In this document: piece after piece, positions 37,712 through 47,851 of the stretch
Layout: every line of letters begins with the position of its first letter
Numbering within the stretch: the stretch's first letter is position 1
Assembly (NCBI GenBank): GCA_021234155.1
Contig: JAJEKV010000083.1
Span: forward strand, 524,332-588,331
DNA length: 64,000 nt
Direction of reading: 5' to 3'
From: Isoetes taiwanensis
Taxonomy: Eukaryota > Streptophyta > Lycopodiopsida > Isoetales > Isoetaceae
Position numbers and translations under genes: made by a program
Notes under the pieces: model-generated
Seen by the model: only the letters and a program-made list of their open reading frames with translations
The model's database searches: none
Told to the model about the DNA's origin: nothing

Positions 37712-38572
37712 ATAGTTAACCTCCTTCTTAGGTTGTCTGGCCCCTTCACCCACAACATGAAGTGTGTGGTTCTTGTACAATGAAGTAGAATTCTGATCGC
37801 TAAAGAGGCTAGCTAGGGAGCATCAACTACGAGGCTTTAGGGTCTCTACCCCCTTCCCAATACAATGAGTTCACAGAGATACATCATCGTACATATCACG
37901 GAAAAGAACTAAAGAACAAGATTTAATCTATATCATAGAGTTAGGTTCTTTAGTTAGAGCTTGGTATCTAGGGATCTAAGTGGTGCTATGGGCAATTTAA
38001 TAGGCTAAACCTACCTGATTCAATGACCGGAAGACGGTTAGGGCTATTAAATTGACGAAATACCCGGTCCTTGGCTCGCTCCTCCTTTTCTCTCTCCGAC
38101 CCTACCATCCCACCTCTCCTTGAATCGCCAATCAAGGAAAACTAACGCAATTAAATTCGCCGGACAGTCACGGGAGGCGGTTTTGACTCTGGAGCGGAAT
38201 GCCAAAACAGAGCTCTAGAACCCTATGGACCTAAAAATGGCAAGTTAGGGTTTCTTCCTACCTAAATAGACAAGGGTTAGGGCTAGGGTTTCCAATTATC
38301 CCTTTAGGCATGTGGGATAATTGGGAATGGCCCACTTGCCTTCAATGGCTAGGTGACATAAATGTATCCCACATGGAAAGGTGTGCACCTTAATAAATGT
38401 GCATTGGTAAATGTGCACATTAATAAGTGCACATACCTTGCAAGTTGCCCCCTAGGGGCTACCCACCGTGGCTACACGTTACGCATTATCGCCGGGTCGA
38501 GTGGCGGTATGCGTGACAAAGGCGATTCAAGATATCGCCCGGGACCATAATCGCGGTCTTTGGAACGTCACA
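37712..38572 (-). repeat. Family A LTR, minus strand, 5' portion (split copy)
   Basis: Reverse complement of the 5' 860 bp of the LTR at 46147-47720. Shared blocks include CTACCCCCTTCCCAATACAA, AAGAACCTAACTCTATGATA (as complement), CTTGCAAGTTGCCCCCTAGG and TGTGCAC runs. It ends at GGAACGTCACA, the complement of TGTGACGTTCC. Outside it, CTCCTACCTT reads on the minus strand as a polypurine AAGGTAGGAG. Confidence 0.92.
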
Positions 38573-38973
38573 TTCTCCTACCTTGAAATGATGTCGGGTC
38601 CCATGAAGATCGCGGGTCTCCCCACCTTGGAATCTTCCTAACTGCAATCAACCCGATGCATACGATATACTACTATAATACTTACACATTTATTAAGATT
38701 ACCTTAAGGTAATATTTTTAAATCATTATTAGTTTCCGTTATCATAACATTTAGTTTATCACAATTTAACACTTTCATATACAATTATTATTTAAGGTAC
38801 TCTTCATTCCTTGCAACGCATTCCAACAAAATTTTGTTGCAAGTCTTCGCACCTTAAAATCCTGCATTAATTTTACAATATCTATAATTACATACTTACT
38901 ATCTTAATTATTAGAATTACTCTAAGGTAATGTTTAGGACATTACTGTACTATTTCATTATCCAATTAACTTA
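38573..38973. repeat. AT-rich sequence, left copy of a duplicated block
   Basis: About 38740-38870 matches 41095-41215 on the other side of the Helitron through AAGGTACTCTTCAT, TGCAACGCATT(C)/TGCAACACATT and TTGTTGCAAGTCTTCG. The blocks were therefore neighbours before the Helitron inserted. Otherwise non-coding. Confidence 0.6.
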
Positions 38974-39109
38974 TCTTATATTATAATGTTTTAGCGTGTT
39001 GTATCAAGCCCTAATTTGAATGACCAAGATCATCTAATTGCATCCAAAGGCAGAGATTTATCGCACGACTTTTGACCACTATGATTGGTCATGTTTTGAT
39101 GTCTTGAGG

Positions 39110-40975
39110 AGAGGGTAACGTGAAAGGGTAAAAAGGCATGGGAAAAAGGGGAAGTGGAAAAGGGTGAGGAAAGGGAGAAAAAAAAGGAAAAAATGGCATG
39201 GGAAAAGGGATAAGGGAAAATAAAAAGAAAAAGGGAGGGGAAAACAAAGGGAAAAAGGGAAAAAAAAGCAAAGTGTGGGAAAAGGAGGAAAAAGGGAGGG
39301 AGAAAGGGTAACAGAAAAAAGGTGGAGTAAAGAGAAGGGGAAAAGCGCATGGGAAAAGGGAAATGAAAAAAGAAAAAGGAAGAAGGAAAGGGAGCCTTGG
39401 AAAAAAGGCACCAAAAAAAGGGAAGAGGGAAAGGGTGAAGAAAGGGGAAAAAGATAAGCGAGAAAAAGCATGGAAAAAAGGAAGAAAAAGAAGGTGGAAA
39501 AAAGGGAAGAGAGAAAAGGGTGAGAAAAGGGAAAAGAGAAGGGAAAAATGGCATGGAAGAAGGGAAAGGAAAATGGAAAAGAAAAAAGGAGGGAAAAAGG
39601 GAGGACGAAAGAGAAGGGAAATGAGGAAAAAGGAAGGGGAAAAAGGGAAACAAGAAAAGGGTGGGGAGAAGGAGCATGGGAAAATGGAAAAGAGAAAGGA
39701 AAATAAAAAAGGGAGGCAGAAAGGTGGAAAGGGAACATGGAAAAAAAGGCATGAGGGAAAGGGAAAGAGAGACAAGGGAAAAGGGAAGGGGAAAAGGGAA
39801 AAACGAAGAAAAGGAAAGTGAAAAAAAAGCATGGAAAAAGGACAAGAGAAAAAAAAAGGGGAAGAGAGAAAGGGTGGGGAAAAGGGGAAAAAAGGCAAGA
39901 GGGAAAAGAGAGATGTTGAAAAAGGCATGGAAAGAAGGAAGTGAAAAGAAAATGAAGGGGGAAAGAGGAAAGGAAAGGTAAAAAAGGCATGACAAAAAGG
40001 AGAAGAGGAAAAGGGTTGGGAAATGAGGAAAGGGAAAAAAAGGTCCATCAAGAAAAGGGATAGGGATAGGGATAGAGAATGGGAAAGGGAAAGGGTAAAG
40101 AGAGGGAGAAAAAGAAGTGAAAAAGAGCATGGAAAAAGGGAAGGAAAAAATGGGAAGAGTGAACCGGTGTGGAAAGAGGAAAAGGGAAGGGAAAAATGAC
40201 ATGGGAAAAAGAAAAGGAAAAGGGAAAAGGAAAGGAAATGGAAAAGGGGAGCGAAAGGGCATTGGGAAAGGGGAAGATGGAAAGGGAAAGGGTTGAGAGA
40301 GGAGAAAAAAGGAAAAGATGGGGACCGGGAAGGGCAAAAGGGGAACAAGAAAAGGATGGGAAGAAAGGAAGGGAAAAAGGGAAAGGGAAAGAGAAAAGGA
40401 AAAGAAATGGGAAAGGAAAGGGGAAAAGTGCATGAGGAAAAAGGGAAGTGCGAGGAAATGATGAAAGGGGAAGGGAAAAATAAAAAGGGAGGCTGAAAGA
40501 GAGAAAGAGGAGAGAGAAAAGGCAACCTAACGAAAAGTGAGAGAGGGAAATAAGAAAAGAGAAGCGAAAAAGGGCACGAGAAAAAGGGGGGAACAGAGAA
40601 AAGGCGAGAAAAGGGGATTTAAATAAGAGAAAAAGGAAAAGAGCATGGGAAAAGAAAGAGGGAAAAGAAATACGAAAAAGGAAGGGAAACGGGCATGGGA
40701 ATAGAGGAAGAGGGTAGGAAAATGAATGAAAGGGGGAATAGAAAGGGAAAAAGCATATGGGAAAAAGGGAAGGGAAAAAATCCACAAAAAAAAGAAAATG
40801 GAAAAAGAAAAAGGGGAAGGGGATTAAGAAAAGAAATAAGAAAAAATGGAAAAAGAAAACATGTAAGGAAAATGAGAAATAGAAAAGGAAACATGAAAGA
40901 GTGCGACAAAAGATGAAAAAGGAAAGAAAAAAGGAAATGAAAGAGAAAGCAAAAGGCAAAGGGAAAGGGAACAAT
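39110..40975 (+). repeat. Polypurine minisatellite filling Helitron copy 1
   Basis: About 1.87 kb of GAAAAGGG-type sequence with very few pyrimidines, punctuated by GGCATGGGAAAAGG every 50-120 bp. The pyrimidine strand carries very long open frames (up to 478 codons of Phe/Ser/Pro/Leu) only because stop codons need purines. I do not regard them as genes. Confidence 0.92.
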
Positions 40976-41025
40976 GTCGAATGCAACAGGCTTCGTTTCT
41001 TATGAGATTTATGAAAAGGAGTCTA

Positions 41026-41054
41026 TGCCCAGCAACGCTGGGCACTATTACTAG
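41026..41054 (+). other. Helitron 3' terminal hairpin and CTAG end, copy 1
   Basis: TGCCCAGC (41026-41033), loop AAC, GCTGGGCA (41037-41044), then CTATTACTAG. This is a perfect 8-bp stem ending 10 nt before the element end. Confidence 0.9.
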
Positions 41055-42639
41055 TCACTTCATAACTTAATCCACGCAAGGTAATTATTAACCTTACTTA
41101 ATTTTAAGTTTATCAAAGTTTATCAATTTCATACAAAATTTACACTTCTAAGGTACTCTTCATCTTTTGCAACACATTATAACAAAATTTGTGTTGCAAG
41201 TCTTCGTAGCTCGACCTCCTTGCCCTCCGGAGTGCTCTATTGGCTTGCAGGTCGACACTACGTTAGTACTATTTTAATTATTAATAAAATTTTGGTTATA
41301 TGGTGACCACCCCACCTATCTACATGAATGCATGGCTAATCTCCCGGCGTAGGAAGAGGATGCTTCTTCCATCGTGGCCGTGGAGATAGCGCCCTATAAT
41401 GTCTATATGCCGCTCATGCCTACACCTTTAGTTGCCCAACGCGGAGGATAGGTCCTTCCCGTATATGGGGCGTGAAGGACAGATTCCTCCTATCAATGCA
41501 TATATGGGGCTAGAGGTGCTTTTCCTATCAATGCATTCCTGAATGATCTCTTATCTCTCGAGGTCGTCTACTTCTGTGGGACGGAAGTAGACTTTTTAAT
41601 CTACCTTCCACTCATCCAAGCAGAACCACGGTCATGCCTACATTGACATTACACCACGTCCTAGAGATCCCCGTAGTGGTCCCATCATCGGTAAATACGC
41701 ATGCAACCCATACCTGGCATAGGTTGCATGCGTAGATTAATCTTAACTACACATGAAACTAATTTAAACACAAATCGACATAACTGAGCTGATTTTTGCT
41801 GGCTCCTTTAATGCATGTGATTAACATAATTACCCTAAGGTAATATTTATGAATTAACATTATCATAGTATCGAATACATTACTTCCGATAGTACAATTA
41901 TATTTACTCTAAGCTTTGCAATATTTAACGACTTTTAGATCGCGATTATTTAAACAATAACCCTGATTTAGACCTATTGTATCATAGACAAGGTTTTAAT
42001 TATCATACACAAGAATTAGATGTGCTTCTTATTCTCTTCCTTGGGTCCTGCATTACCCTTGGAAGTATATCCCTAAGATGCACTTAAGTATATCTGAATT
42101 CTATTTATAAGGACCGCTAGGTCATATAGCTATCCTTGGAAGGAATTGCATCCTTGCGAAGGATTAATTAACATGCTACCTCACTTTACCGTTGTTATTT
42201 AACTTATTTCCCTATGATACATATACGTACAACAATTTCTATCCAGTTATTAGGATCTATTTTTAACTTATCAATAAGACACCTTAAAGCTTATAATACA
42301 TGCGCACACCTTACCTAAGGCTAGACGCATCCACCCATTGAGCGGGCGTCGAGTAATTTGGAGATGACTTGGTCGTTGCATTGCTCCCATAGTTTTGCTC
42401 CACTTCATTAGTGTAGTTAGCTACTACGTCGGTCTCGCACGTTGAAGGCCTCCTGAGCACTAAGGTATCTATCTATTTTACGCTCTATTCGCTTCGGCCA
42501 TTGCCGGAGTGAACTCTATTCTTTTTGAGAGGAAGTTGCTCAGCACGCTCTATGAAGCAATGGTCTGGAACAAATTTAAGGAAGTGCAATCCCTATGGTG
42601 GACTCCAATCCTTAGTTGTGGTGTACTTCTTCCCCTGTA
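41055..42639. other. Unassigned AT-rich sequence
   Basis: Begins with the right copy of the duplicated block (41095-41215). TAAGGTAAT recurs near 38700, 38930 and 41836. No gene recognised. Confidence 0.45.
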
Positions 42640-44859
42640 AGAAGCTTTATCCATCCTTCAAGTAGAACTTAATGTGATGTTGAAAGGTAAGATCATTCAA
42701 CTTGTTCACAGCTAGTTCTCTATCTGAACGTTGAGGAAAAACAAACTCTCTAAAGTTAGCAGTCTCTTGAAGAAGCTCGACCACTGGAACAGGAGTGTAA
42801 GAATCTTCAATGATTCGAACTAAAGTAGGAAGACAAAAAGCTTTCTTCCTTCTAAAAGCATACATAAAATCTCTTTGAACATCCGGTCAATCGATCATGG
42901 GTGTGCCCCACAAGTAAAAATCCGAGCTTTACTTTTAGAAGATCCTTAGCTCCACTAGCATAGCACAATAAGCAAAGAGTGTTTGATTCTTGTTCTCTCT
43001 TGTAGTATTGTCAAGTTCTTGGTAGAGCACCGGTGGTAGTTGCTCTTGCTCGCCTGAGGACCTTGTTAAGAATTGTAATTGTCGGGTTGGTCACCATGCA
43101 AGTTTGGATACGTCAAAAATACTTTGCACTTTAGACTTCCTTTGAAGACCATGGCTCCTACAAGGTGGACTTTAACAAAACATTCCTCGGCACATCTTTT
43201 GGAATATTTCTGAAATGGGGTAGAGTTGTCTTTTGATCCATTCCATCAATTACAATAGACATATATTGCAATGGGCGTTCGAGAGCTTTTTACATTGGCC
43301 AGCTTTCTTCTCTCTGGCGCTTGTTGTTCACGATGTGCGGCAAGATTACATTTGCACAATATCCGTAAAAGAAATCGGGTTAAAATATTTTGTTTTTAAC
43401 AAGTGAGAGGTTGGAGAGCTTGAGCTTACTTCTTTCGACCTCTGTCTTTTGCGGTTTCGTTGACTTTTAATTACGCACATCTTGAGCAAGCGGACATTCT
43501 ATGTCTTCTTGGAATTTTACCAGGCCAAATTCACTTTTCCACAGTCTAGTGAAGTGTGAGTAAGAGATGTCTTGCGAACTTTGAATGCAAGTCTCTTTGT
43601 ATTCTTTGAAGACATCCTTTTTGTAATATTATCCGCCGATGATACATGTTGCTATTAGGCAACTTCTCACATGTCTCTCTAAAATATTTCTCCATCCATG
43701 TCACAAAGAGCGGGGCATGCATGGTCACAACTCTTCTTGGACCACAATGATCATCAATTCTTTGGATTTTTGTCGATCTTTTGTGTATTGAGACATTCTT
43801 GTGGACCCTAAGCGGTGGACAACCATGAAGCATTTTTGGCAGACTTGTTCACGGTTGATGTAGTGCAAGAATGTGTTGCGGATGCGGTCTTACATGGTAA
43901 GCTAAGTAGGCATTCTGGTCAGCCAATATCATTGAGCAGTAGTTGTCTCTAAGCGCTTTCGTAATTTAGCCATGTTAAATCTGTTGATGCAACCCAATGA
44001 GCAGCATTTAGTTCTCAAGAGTCTCCTCATTTTGTGTTCATCCATAAGGTTTCTTCTTCTTCTGAGGAGGAGCATGCTCTCAAAGTAAAGTCCACCTTAA
44101 ATTTCTTTGAAGATTGGCTGGAGAACATATAATCCCGTTGTTCCTCATTGGTGTCTTCATCTTACGATGAAACTTCTACTCTAGGGGTAACTTCCTCGAG
44201 TCTGAGTGGTGTGCTTGTAGAGGAAAACAGGCCACGTGAAGTTGTTCCGGAAAAGCGGTAGCACGGTGTTAAAGGATGGTGATGGCCCATAAGAGGTTGT
44301 GGCTGCAGCAGGTTCTTGTACCCTCCTCGAGAAGGAGTTCTTGCAAACATGTCCTTTAGAAATTTGGAATTCTGCAAATCCATGTGTCACAACCATTGTA
44401 TTACAAAGGGTACATCTTTGCGGCATCGTCTTCATTTGTAGTGAAGTCACGGGGACAGAAATTGTAGTGAATCTCCACGGTCTTACGTGTTCCTTGTGTA
44501 CTTGCAGAAGGGGTGAAACTACAAGCGGTGGGGGTAGCTTGTTCTTGAGTACTTCGTTGTGGTGGAGCCTCTCAGAGGTCAGGGGGATGGAGCGAAGGGT
44601 GGTGGCGGCATGCTCAACCTGGAGGTGATGCTTTAGAAGGAGATCGAGTGCCTTTGCATCTATTGGACTTGGTGGCGGTTGGAAGGGTGGTGGTAGTACA
44701 TTACGTCTTTGGACTAGGAGTGTTTTGAGGAAAGCAACAACGATATTGTAGAGGTAGGGCGTCCGGAGAATGCAGGCGTTGCTCCCAAAGCGTTTCTTGA
44801 ACTAGACGAGCTTGAGACAACAAAAGGTCTTTGGAAGTTTGTTCGCGGCGGTTCGTCAT
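42640..44859 (-). pseudogene. Unidentified decayed gene on the minus strand
   Basis: Several minus-strand frames look like pieces of one former gene. A start codon at 44859 opens a 52-codon frame (MTNRREQTSKDLLLSQARLV...). Around 44400 lies RCTLCNTMVVTHG...GHVC, a C-x2-C...H...H-x-C arrangement that could bind zinc. Around 44150-44020 an acidic and basic stretch (NEEQRDYMFSSQSSKKFKVD) is open. 43833-43546 encodes 95 residues including VVTMHAPLFVTWMEKYF, and 42865-42647 encodes 72 residues ending HHIKFYLKDG. Amino-acid use is protein-like, unlike the surrounding repeats. I do not recognise the family. A transposon gene, a viral relic or a host gene are all possible. Confidence 0.4.
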
Positions 44860-45583
44860 CTTGACAACTGTGAAATAGTGTAGAGGTTAGAGAAACTTTC
44901 TAGATTGCAGACCTTTTCTTATTCTCGAATACAAGTACACGTAGTACAAGTGGACGTTGCTGTAACAAATAAGTAAAAGGCAAACTAAAAGCTATTTAGG
45001 AATACCTTCGGACTAGAAACGGTAAAGCTAAGCGTATTCCACTTCATATAGAATACGAGCAAGACAAAAGGGATACCTTTAAAAGGAAATAATGGCGCCC
45101 TCAGTTGCGTATTCCAGTCTCTGAGCTCAAGTCGCCAGCGCCAACGCCTCGAATATTATATTCAGAGACTGTATTCCGATTCGCATAGAGAAGACATGGA
45201 CAGGTGAGTAAAAAGTACAACGTACAATCATTTCTTAGTGTGTTTCTGATTCCGGAATAGGTTTCGGCTTTCTTCTGAAGGCCAAAGTGTATTCCAGAAT
45301 ACACTTTGGCCCTCGTGTGTAAGCCAAAGTGTATTCCGGAATACACTTTAATACACTTTGGCTTACACACGAAGGCCGAAGTATATTCCGGAATACAATT
45401 TAGGTGGTTTTTTGTAACAATGTTGCAAATCTAAGAAAAAGTAGCTTGTTTTTAACACTTCCTAGACGATAAAAAAACCTTTTAGAGGGGCTTGAATGTT
45501 AGTAAAAAAAATCCAATTGTTATTCCAGAATACGTTTTTGTGTTGTTTTTATCCTCTAAATTTGGGTTTTGTCTTAAATATGT
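44860..45583. promoter_or_regulatory. Palindrome-rich spacer between divergent frames
   Basis: A 724-bp spacer between the minus-strand start at 44859 and the plus-strand frame at 45584. It holds seven or more TATTCC(A/G)GAATA-type dyads or half sites (near 45034, 45109, 45172, 45249, 45289, 45330, 45385, 45527), several embedded in longer inverted repeats. The layout suggests a shared control region. Decayed terminal repeats of a transposon are the alternative. Confidence 0.5.
45280..45372. repeat. Perfect and near-perfect long inverted repeats
   Basis: 45280-45311 is a 32-bp palindrome with a single central mismatch (GGCCAAAGTGTATTCC and its complement). 45313-45335 pairs perfectly over 23 bp with 45350-45372 (both built on TCGTGTGTAAGCCAAAG) around a 14-nt loop that itself completes another GTATTCCGGAATAC palindrome. 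Such arms would form strong cruciforms or RNA hairpins. Confidence 0.9.
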
Positions 45584-46146
45584 TACAGACACGACGGTAG
45601 CAAGAAAGCTTCAAAGAAGCCATTAAAGTTAAAGACAAAGCCACACCCACAGGCAAGTGTACCACCCACAGAAGAACCCACCGTGTATGAAAATATTCAG
45701 ACACAGTAGTTTATCACAAGGGGAACTGGAGGAAAGTACAACACACTTACTTTCCTCCACGTTTGTAACAGTCCTAGAGGAAAGCTCTACACTGACTCCG
45801 ACTTTATTTGCATGGGAGTGATTAGAGCGGTTTCTGAAGTGGCCGGAGGACAACAGGGAAGGCTCTCGTTCAAGACATCTCAAGGATATATTGTCGTGGA
45901 CCAGGGATATTTTAGGCTTGGTAGAGTCACACCTTCAGCTTTGTACAAGTACATGACGCATTACATAAACAAGCTGAGGTTGTGGGAAATCATAAACAGA
46001 GTGCAAGCCACACAAAGCGAGGATTTTGCACACAGCGCCTCCGAAGATGAGAGAGTGGTGGAGGACAATGCCGGTAGTGGCTCGGTCGGAAAAAAAAGGC
46101 GGCTAAGTCCCAAATTACATCGAGGAGCATCAAAGATTGAGTCATT
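45584..46146 (+). pseudogene. Unidentified plus-strand frame truncated by LTR insertion
   Basis: One phase is open from 45584 through the LTR boundary apart from a single TAG at 45707-45709. An in-frame ATG lies at 45812. An intron-acceptor-like TGTTACAG precedes codon 2, so this may be a terminal or internal exon. The product is lysine-rich at first (KKASKKPLKLKTKPHP). It then looks globular (TGGKYNTLTFLHVC, RVTPSALYKYMTHYINKL) and ends with an acidic stretch followed by a nuclear-localisation-like KKRRLSPK. At 46147 the frame runs into the family A LTR, which must have cut it. Family not recognised. It is divergent to the 44859 gene across the palindromic spacer. Confidence 0.4.
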
Positions 46147-47720
46147 TGTGGCGTTCAAAGACAATATACCTGGTCCCGGGGCGTATCTTTATCTTTGCCT
46201 GCCACGCATCCGCGTACACACACCACTCCGACCGTGGCGGTATGCAACGTGCGTGTAGCGGTAGCCCCTAGGGGGCAACTTGCAAGGTATGTGCACTTAT
46301 TAATGTGCACATTTATTAAGGTGCACACCTTTCCATGTGGATATATTTATGCCACCTAGCCATTGAAGGCAAGTGGGCCATTCCCAATTATCCCACATGC
46401 CTAAAGGGATAATTGGAAACCCTAGCCCTAACCCCTTGTCTATTTAGGTAGGAAGAAACCCTAACTTGCCATTTTTCGTCCACAGGGTTCTAGAGCTCTG
46501 TTTTGGCTGCTCCAGGAGTCAAAACCGCCTCCCAGACTCTGTCCGAGCGAATTGGCGCATTAGTTTTCCTTGATTCGGCGGCGGTGAGGCCGGGATGGTC
46601 GAATCTGCGAGTGAGGAGGCGAGCCAAGGACCAGGTATTTCATCAATTTAATAGCCTAAATCGTCTTCCAGTCATTGAATCAGTAGGTTTAGCCTATTAA
46701 ATTGCCCATAGCAGCCACTTAGATCCCTAGATACCAAGCTCTAACTAAAGAACCTAACTCTATGATATAGATTAAATCTTGTTCTTTAGTTCTTCTGTGA
46801 TATGTATGATGATGTATCTCTGTGAACTCATTGTATTGGGAAGGGGGGTAGAGACCCTAAAGCCTGGTAGTTGATGCTCCTAGCTAGCCTCTTTAGCACA
46901 CTGTAAATTCGGCCTGTGTACAAGAACCACACCACGGTTGTGGGTGAAGGGCAGGATGGCTAAGAAGGAGGTTGGTGTTCGACTCTTGAGCGATCCCTAC
47001 GGTGTGTAAGGCCTACGGGGATCATTGTGACTAGGTCTAATGGCTTGCCACCGAGTCTTGGCAAGGCATGGGCTCGACCCGTGAAGTGGTGTTCACTTTC
47101 CGGTGGGTTGTCCGAACAAGGCGGTGGCCCTCTAGTCACCTTGAGTCGGCATGTAGACCTACGGAGGGAGTGATCCCTACACGCCCCATCGGGCGGGGAG
47201 ATGCAACCCGAGGAATAGCCCCTTTGGCTATGCATCCCGTGACTCTGATCGGGGTCCCAACACTTTTCAAAGCCTACTCGCAAAGTGTGTGCCTGGGGAG
47301 GGGCGGATGGAGTGGACAACCCTAAGCCATGTTCTTATGCCCGGCCCAAATCCATTTGCCATGAATTACATGCGCAATGACCTCACGGAGACCCAAGCCG
47401 TCGGGTCATCCCCTTGAGTCCGAGCCTTGGGTAGGATTCCCCATGTGATGTACTGATCTTTGTCTATGCAGATATGTGATGGGCCATCCTTCGAGATGGT
47501 TATGTGTTATTGATGTTGTATACTGACATGTATGTTTACGCTTCCACAGCTAGGTAGGCCCTGAGGAAGACAGGGTAAATGACCCCTTCATTCTTCCCAC
47601 TGGAACTCATCAAGGTTGCAGTGATATGTGGAGGGCCCTTTATCAGTATGGAGCTGGTATGGGGGATGAACTCTTGTTTGTATACGGTGAGTGCACCGTA
47701 TATGAGTAGGGGACGTCACA
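46147..47720 (+). repeat. Complete family A LTR
   Basis: 1574 bp from TGTGGCGTTC to GGGGACGTCACA. It contains CCCCTAGGGGGCAACTTGC near the 5' end, alternating GTGCAC motifs, AAAGAACCTAACTCTATGAT, and TTGTATTGGGAAGGGGGGTA. The flanking primer site makes it a 5' LTR on the plus strand. A matching 3' LTR could be the one at 63275, but that copy is clearly more diverged than the split minus-strand copy is, so the pairing is unproven. Confidence 0.92.
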
Positions 47721-47721
47721 G

Positions 47722-47733
47722 TGGTATCAGAGC
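47722..47733 (+). other. Primer binding site (initiator tRNA-Met type)
   Basis: TGGTATCAGAGC, one base after the LTR end, is the plant LTR-retrotransposon primer site complementary to the 3' end of initiator tRNA-Met. It fixes the LTR end and the element's direction. Confidence 0.92.
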
Positions 47734-47851
47734 AATGTTCTTGGAGACCAAGAGCAAAGCACTGACCATGCTCCCAGTAGTACTAACTTGATAGGATTCT
47801 CAAACCTCGAAAAATGGGAAATTTTTTTCTCATTTTTGTAGTATATGCTAT

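Larger units (their letters stand above)
38974..41054 (+). mobile_element. Non-autonomous Helitron, copy 1
   Basis: Starts TCTTATATTATAATG after an A (38973) and ends with hairpin plus CTAG before a T (41055), matching the Helitron rules of 5' TC, 3' hairpin, CTRR and insertion between A and T. The first 150 bp are homologous to those of copy 2 at 53245, including CCCTAATTTGAATG, GATCATCT, GCATTC-like and TGATTGGTCATG. The interior is almost wholly polypurine and encodes no Rep/helicase, so movement would have needed an enzyme from elsewhere. No terminal inverted repeats or target duplications are present, as expected for this class. Confidence 0.88.

Noticed and set aside
39030-40986. Very long minus-strand open frames (467, 478 and 312 codons) in the first polypurine array
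   Set aside because: The pyrimidine strand contains almost no stop codons by composition. The products are Phe/Ser/Pro/Leu low-complexity sequence, open in more than one phase at once.
43624-43638. TAATATTAC on the minus strand, the nonanucleotide of geminivirus origins, near divergent genes
   Set aside because: It is not in a hairpin loop and lies inside an open frame far from the spacer. No Rep motifs were recognised, so a chance match is most likely.
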